From assembly GCF_001298715.1 (NCBI RefSeq), contig NZ_CDSC02000271.1, positions 1 to 9,544 on the forward strand: 9,544 nucleotides of DNA, in the 5' to 3' direction. The translations under genes were made by a program, and so were the position numbers. The DNA is from Bathymodiolus azoricus thioautotrophic gill symbiont. Lineage in GTDB: Bacteria > Pseudomonadota > Gammaproteobacteria > PS1 > Pseudothioglobaceae. The notes beneath the pieces were generated by a model. It ran no database searches. It was not told the origin of the DNA and saw only the letters and a program-made list of their open reading frames with translations. Below are positions 6,593 through 9,544 of this stretch, one piece after another; positions within the stretch are counted from its first letter, which is position 1; every line of letters begins with the position of its first letter.

Positions 6593-6967
6593 TTAATCTC
6601 TCCAACCTTGTGTGCAATCTAAGAAATGCCAAACGCGTTTCATGCCCACTTCACCGCTCAACATTAATTCTAATGGTGCTTTGTGCTTAAATTTTTTAAC
6701 GCCTCGCTTCAACCACAAGCTCGCATAATCGCGATTAGCTGGATAAGTCGTGCCTAAAGACTCATGAATACCTAAAATCATTTCAGCGCGCTTAATTGAA
6801 GTCTCATCAAAATCAAAAGACTTATCACCCCTTCTATATAAATACAAATGCCTTGGCTTGATTGACTTTAAACCCAACAAAGTGATTTGTTCTTGATCCG
6901 CCAATTGCCAATTTTCCATTACTTGCGTCAAGCTAAATGTTAATTGATTTTTTTGTTCTTCAGTCAT
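6593..6967 (-). CDS. Xre/MbcA/ParS-type toxin-binding (DUF2384) protein, no toxin partner
   Basis: A 124-aa cytoplasmic protein with the two-part layout of Xre/MbcA/ParS antitoxins. The N-terminal helical region (about 12-72: LTQVMENWQLADQEQITLLG, then LYLYRRGD, then AEMILGIHESL) resembles a degenerate helix-turn-helix. The C-terminal DUF2384 domain (about 80-123) reads ASLWLKR, then APLELMLSGEVG, then VWHFLDCTQGW. In toxin-antitoxin pairs this domain binds a RES-domain NAD-consuming toxin. No RES gene is adjacent: tolA lies upstream (4-bp ATGA overlap) and minC downstream (4-bp gap). An antitoxin role is therefore doubtful. A house-keeping role, for example as a regulator or a pole/ParS-like protein, is possible but not shown. 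The DNA-binding helices look weak to me. Confidence 0.8.
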   Translation of the reverse strand: MTEEQKNQLTFSLTQVMENWQLADQEQITLLGLKSIKPRHLYLYRRGDKSFDFDETSIKRAEMILGIHESLGTTYPANRDYASLWLKRGVKKFKHKAPLELMLSGEVGMKRVWHFLDCTQGWRD

Positions 6968-7860
6968 TTTTTTAAGCTTCTATTTTGATAAAAATTAAAT
7001 ATTATATTACGCTCAAAAATACTCTTATCTGGCGCACTCGGTAATGGTGAGGCTTTGTTTACTGCTCGTATAATCGAGTTTTTAAAAGATGTTTCTCTGC
7101 TTTTGTTATTAACATTGCAAGATTTTAATTTAACACTTTTAACAACACCGCCCTTATCTTGCACAATATGCACTTCACAAGTCCAATCATCTTTTGCGCC
7201 TGAATAACGCCATTGACTGTTAACTCTTGAAGCAATTTGAGTGATGTAGTTTACCTTAAGTTCATCCAAAATACTTTTCTGAGCGTCTTTTATCTTTTGC
7301 GCTTCTTTTAACTGAGACGCCTTAGTCAGATCGCGCTTTCTTTGTTCTTCTTTAAACTTTTTGGCTTCGGCTTTACGCTGTTTTACAATTTTTTGTTTTT
7401 TCTTTTCTGCGGTTTTAGCTTTTTTCTCAGCTATTTTTCTTTTTCTCTCAGCCTCTTTGGCTTTTTTCTCAGCAAGTGCTTTGGCCTGCTTTTCTTTTTT
7501 CACCTTGGCCTTAAGTTTATTGATTTTTCTTTGTTTTTGATAACGCTTATCTTCTAACTCTTTTAAACGCCTTTGTTCACGCTTGAGTTTTGCTTGTTTC
7601 TTTTTTTGCCCATCAAGTAATCGCTGTGTTTCTTTCTTAATTTCACTCAAATCAACCGTTACTGCTTTCGGGATGGCTCTAGAATTGACTTTTTTAAGCC
7701 TCTCTTCTGGCTCTTGCTCTACACGCTGCACACTAGAAAAAAGCAAGCCAACAAACAGCACAAGATGTAATGCCACAGCCACAGAAAAAGCAACTGGATG
7801 GTGTTTAGCAATCTTAGGTAATCTGATTTTTTGAACAAAGTCTTGCATATAACTACTCAT
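6964..7860 (-). CDS. tolA: Cell envelope integrity protein TolA
   Basis: TolA spans the periplasm and links the TolQR motor to TolB-Pal at the outer membrane, pulling it inward at the division site. The 298 aa show all three domains. There is a short cytoplasmic start and one membrane helix (about 22-43). A long lysine/glutamate/alanine-rich helix follows (about 72-200, with repeats such as AEKKAKEAE and AEKKAKTAE). The globular C-terminal domain III runs from about 201 to 295. C228 and C248 match the disulfide pair of E. coli domain III. It is shorter than E. coli TolA (421 aa), mainly in the helix. The ATG at 7858-7860 overlaps the tolR end by 8 bp; a second ATG at residue 5 is an alternative. 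The gene after it is not tolB, the usual order, but a DUF2384 gene. Confidence 0.95.
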   Translation of the reverse strand: MSSYMQDFVQKIRLPKIAKHHPVAFSVAVALHLVLFVGLLFSSVQRVEQEPEERLKKVNSRAIPKAVTVDLSEIKKETQRLLDGQKKKQAKLKREQRRLKELEDKRYQKQRKINKLKAKVKKEKQAKALAEKKAKEAERKRKIAEKKAKTAEKKKQKIVKQRKAEAKKFKEEQRKRDLTKASQLKEAQKIKDAQKSILDELKVNYITQIASRVNSQWRYSGAKDDWTCEVHIVQDKGGVVKSVKLKSCNVNNKSRETSFKNSIIRAVNKASPLPSAPDKSIFERNIIFNFYQNRSLKK

Positions 7861-8284
7861 CTGACTCAGTTACAATACCAACTTTTTCAACACCATTTTT
7901 TTGCAAAAAAGCCATTAATGCAATCACTGCACCATAAGCAACTTCTTGATCGCCTCTAACAAAAACTCTCATCTTTGGAAAAACCTGCAATCTAGCTTGC
8001 ACGCGTGCGGCAATCTTGCCTACTGACAAACGCTCAGGCTTGGCACCTGTTATAGAATTGATAAAATATTCACCATCACGATTAATACTAATAATGCTCG
8101 GCTGTTGCTCAGTAAAATCTACCGCCTTTGTGTTAGCATTAGGTAAATCTACTTCAATGCCTTGTTCAAGAATAGGCGTAGTCATCATAAAAATCACCAA
8201 CAACACTAACATTACATCAATATAGGGAACAATATTAATATTCGCATCTGCGTCTGCTCTAGTGCGTTTTGGTAGTGCTATCAT
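7853..8284 (-). CDS. tolR: Tol-Pal motor protein TolR
   Basis: TolR is an ExbD/TolR-family inner-membrane protein that forms the proton channel and stator with TolQ. The 143 aa have one N-terminal membrane helix (about 19-36, NIVPYIDVMLVLLVIFMM) holding the proton-path aspartate D23, the same position as in E. coli TolR. The TTPILEQGIEVDLP motif follows, then a periplasmic domain ending VEKVGIVTE. The ATG at 8282-8284 is 22 bp after the tolQ stop, the widest gap in the cluster. Only a weak AAGA lies before it, while an AGGAT farther back (8302-8306) is too distant to be ideal. It overlaps tolA by 8 bp. Confidence 0.96.
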   Translation of the reverse strand: MIALPKRTRADADANINIVPYIDVMLVLLVIFMMTTPILEQGIEVDLPNANTKAVDFTEQQPSIISINRDGEYFINSITGAKPERLSVGKIAARVQARLQVFPKMRVFVRGDQEVAYGAVIALMAFLQKNGVEKVGIVTESDE

Positions 8285-8306
8285 ATTTTCTTAGAAATAA
8301 ATCCTA

Positions 8307-8981
8307 TTATCTTTGGAATATGACAAACATTTTTTCAATAAAGGCGGTGTATTGATGACTGATATCACCAATTTTAGATGACAGACGATTGTAAGCAATG
8401 GTCGCTGGAATCGCGGCAAACAAACCAAAGGCAGTTGCAATGAGTGCCTCGGCAATACCTGGTGCAACTACCGCAATACTTGCCTGTTTGACAGACGCTA
8501 AGCCAATAAAAGAATGCATAATACCCCACACTGTGCCAAATAAACCAATATACGGACTTGAAGAGGCAATCATGGCCAAAATACTTAAATTACTATCTAG
8601 ACGCTCAATCTCACTATTCGCTGTAGTGTTCATTAGGCGATAAGCACGCTCAGCATTTGCTTGCTTGTCACCCAATTCTAAGTGGGTAAACTCCTTATAA
8701 CCTGAAGAAAAAATATCTGCCATTGTGCTGCTACTTGGTATTTGAGATTGTAACTCATTGAGTGTTTTATCTGTTGAAAAATACGCAGAAAAGTTTTTAA
8801 TATCCCTTTTAGAATCCAATAAAATTTTCTTTTTAGATAAAATAACAGTCCAAGAATAAATACTCATCATCACCAAAATCAGCATCACTAATTGTACGAC
8901 AAAATCAGCCTCTACAATCAAACCTAAAATACTAATACTATCATTGACACTAGCACTATTAACAATAGTAATATTATCCAT
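8307..8981 (-). CDS. tolQ: Tol-Pal motor protein TolQ
   Basis: TolQ is the MotA/TolQ/ExbB-family inner-membrane motor subunit that uses the proton gradient with TolR to energise TolA. The 224-aa length is typical. Three membrane helices lie at about 21-47, 132-158 and 168-198. The conserved channel threonines are T150 (GLFGTVWGIMHSF) and T183 (LIATAFGLFAAIPA), matching T145 and T178 of E. coli. A large cytoplasmic region lies between helices 1 and 2. The start overlaps the end of ybgC by 8 bp and, unlike most genes here, has a strong Shine-Dalgarno inside ybgC (see separate entry), so it can be translated independently. Confidence 0.97.
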   Translation of the reverse strand: MDNITIVNSASVNDSISILGLIVEADFVVQLVMLILVMMSIYSWTVILSKKKILLDSKRDIKNFSAYFSTDKTLNELQSQIPSSSTMADIFSSGYKEFTHLELGDKQANAERAYRLMNTTANSEIERLDSNLSILAMIASSSPYIGLFGTVWGIMHSFIGLASVKQASIAVVAPGIAEALIATAFGLFAAIPATIAYNRLSSKIGDISHQYTAFIEKMFVIFQR

Positions 8982-9387
8982 CTATTTTCTCCTTTATCAT
9001 AAGTGGAATACCGCAAGGCTTAAAACTATCAGCATGTAAACACGCCACAGTTACTTGCGCTTCGAATAATACCTGATTTTGCCCTGAATGCATTATTTTC
9101 TGTGTAAAAATCAAACTGGCACGCCCTACTTTTTTAATCAAAGTTTGCACCGTTAATAAATCATTAAATTTTACAGGTAGATGATACTGTGCATTGAGTC
9201 TACGAACAGCAAAAATCGTATTATACTTGGCAATAAGCACATCTTGATCAAAACCCAAATCACGCAAATACTCACTACGCCCTCTTTCAATAAATTTTAG
9301 GTAATTGGCATAATACACCACACCGCCGCTGTCTGTATCTTCATAATAAACTCTAATACTTATCTCATTCATTGAACAAATCTTCAT
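8974..9387 (-). CDS. ybgC: Tol-Pal system-associated acyl-CoA thioesterase YbgC
   Basis: YbgC is a hotdog-fold (4HBT) acyl-CoA thioesterase that in most proteobacteria is the first gene of the tol-pal cluster. It is thought to act in phospholipid metabolism near the Tol complex, and it is a cytoplasmic tetramer. The protein shows the family signature RVYYEDTDSGGVVYYANYLKFIERGRSEYLR in overlapping parts: the catalytic aspartate lies in the DTD motif (D19 from the first ATG), and FIERGRSE follows. The common VVYH is VVYY here. The 137 aa from ATG 9387 include five extra residues (MKICS). The internal ATG at 9370-9372 gives MNEISIRVYYEDTD, which aligns better with E. coli YbgC and has GAAGA eight bases upstream, so it may be the true start. 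Confidence 0.95.
   Translation of the reverse strand: MKICSMNEISIRVYYEDTDSGGVVYYANYLKFIERGRSEYLRDLGFDQDVLIAKYNTIFAVRRLNAQYHLPVKFNDLLTVQTLIKKVGRASLIFTQKIMHSGQNQVLFEAQVTVACLHADSFKPCGIPLMIKEKIDG
8989..8994 (-). promoter_or_regulatory. Strong Shine-Dalgarno of tolQ inside ybgC
   Basis: AAGGAG on the - strand, seven bases before the tolQ ATG at 8981, lies within the last codons of ybgC. It is the best ribosome site in the cluster and fixes the tolQ start. Confidence 0.8.
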
Positions 9388-9406
9388 TCTTAATTACAAG
9401 TGTTTA

Positions 9407-9415
9407 ATTTTAGCA
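9407..9415 (-). promoter_or_regulatory. Extended -10 promoter of the ybgC-tolQRA-minC-glyS cluster
   Basis: On the - strand this reads TGCTAAAAT, an extended -10 element with the hexamer TAAAAT at 9412-9407. It lies 20 bases before the first ybgC ATG, in an A/T-rich stretch with no good -35 box. Transcription would begin at about 9400. It is the only credible promoter I see for the ten genes downstream. Confidence 0.5.
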
Positions 9416-9463
9416 TTTTTTTAAAGTTTTTCATTAATCCACAAATAGGAACAATTAAAATGA

Positions 9464-9480
9464 GGAAGGTCTTGCCTTCC
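9464..9480 (-). terminator. GC-rich hairpin in the right-edge non-coding region
   Basis: GGAAGG (9464-9469), loop TCTTG, CCTTCC (9475-9480) form a perfect 6-bp stem. An imperfect A/T-rich extension lies outside it (AATTAAAATG on the left against CATTAAAATT on the right). On the - strand it is followed by TCATTTTAATTG, a weak U-rich tail. It could therefore end transcription of a - strand gene beyond the edge and insulate the ybgC promoter. An operator or leader structure for a + strand gene starting near 9543 is an alternative. Confidence 0.35.
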
Positions 9481-9544
9481 CCACATTAAAATTCAAAGTC
9501 TTTAGAGGACAAAATAATATTTTTATTATTTAAGGACCTGCCAT

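Larger units (their letters stand above)
9388..9544. other. Non-coding right-edge region
   Basis: No convincing gene is seen in these 157 bases. They hold the ybgC promoter and the GC-rich hairpin, plus an A/T-only inverted repeat (9512-9519 with 9524-9531). TAAGGA at 9531-9536 is followed six bases later by AT at the very edge. If the next base is G, a + strand gene would start at 9543 with a good ribosome site. This cannot be decided from the window. Confidence 0.4.

Noticed and set aside
7342..7557. Phe/Leu-rich open frame that looks like a membrane protein on the + strand
   Set aside because: It is the complement of the lysine-rich codons of the TolA helix; AAA/AAG antisense gives TTT/CTT.
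9512..9531. 8-bp inverted repeat AAATAATA/TATTATTT
   Set aside because: Composed only of A and T in an A/T-rich spacer, so it is easily expected by chance and thermally weak.

Overview
The window is a stretch of AT-rich gammaproteobacterial chromosome. The evidence for this is the ybgC-tolQ-tolR-tolA order, a two-subunit (bacterial type) glycyl-tRNA synthetase beta chain, MinC, a short RuvC, a Dtd of the E. coli length and a YffB-type ArsC/Spx protein. The low GC, the RTX-type secreted protein and the style of the protein sequences bring to mind the sulfur-oxidising SUP05/Thioglobus clade and its mussel and clam symbionts. That last placement is my inference from general resemblance and was not tested.

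Layout. At the left edge, on the + strand, is the 3' end of a calcium-binding RTX protein exported by a type I secretion system. It runs directly into a cation diffusion facilitator (CDF) metal exporter whose N-terminal coding sequence overlaps the RTX stop and lacks a normal start codon. ruvC follows on the - strand. It shares a 57-bp divergent promoter region with a + strand thioredoxin gene. The thioredoxin gene and the last gene of the large - strand cluster, yffB, converge and overlap by 9 bp at their 3' ends.

From about 9412 down to 2570 the - strand holds ten genes with essentially no spacing: ybgC, tolQ, tolR, tolA, an orphan Xre/MbcA/ParS-type (DUF2384) protein, minC, glyS, dtd, a PGPGW-type membrane protein and yffB. 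Junctions range from 8-bp overlaps to a 22-bp gap, and most genes lack a clear Shine-Dalgarno sequence, so translational coupling is likely. The right edge (9388-9544) is non-coding. It carries an extended -10 promoter for the cluster and a GC-rich hairpin.

How the genes fit together. The cluster joins the Tol motor (TolQRA and its thioesterase partner YbgC), which drives outer-membrane constriction at division, to the division-site inhibitor MinC and to a translation-quality pair (GlyS and the D-aminoacyl/glycyl-tRNA deacylase Dtd). The usual partners tolB, pal, minD, minE and glyQ are not in the window, so each of these complexes is split across the genome.

I found no CRISPR array, RNA gene, insertion sequence or clearly new defence system. 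The most interesting points are the RTX/CDF overlap with an apparent ATG-to-ACG change, the division/translation cluster with an embedded orphan DUF2384 protein, the altered MinD-contact motif in MinC, the interlocked ruvC/trx promoters, and a trx terminator-like hairpin placed inside yffB.
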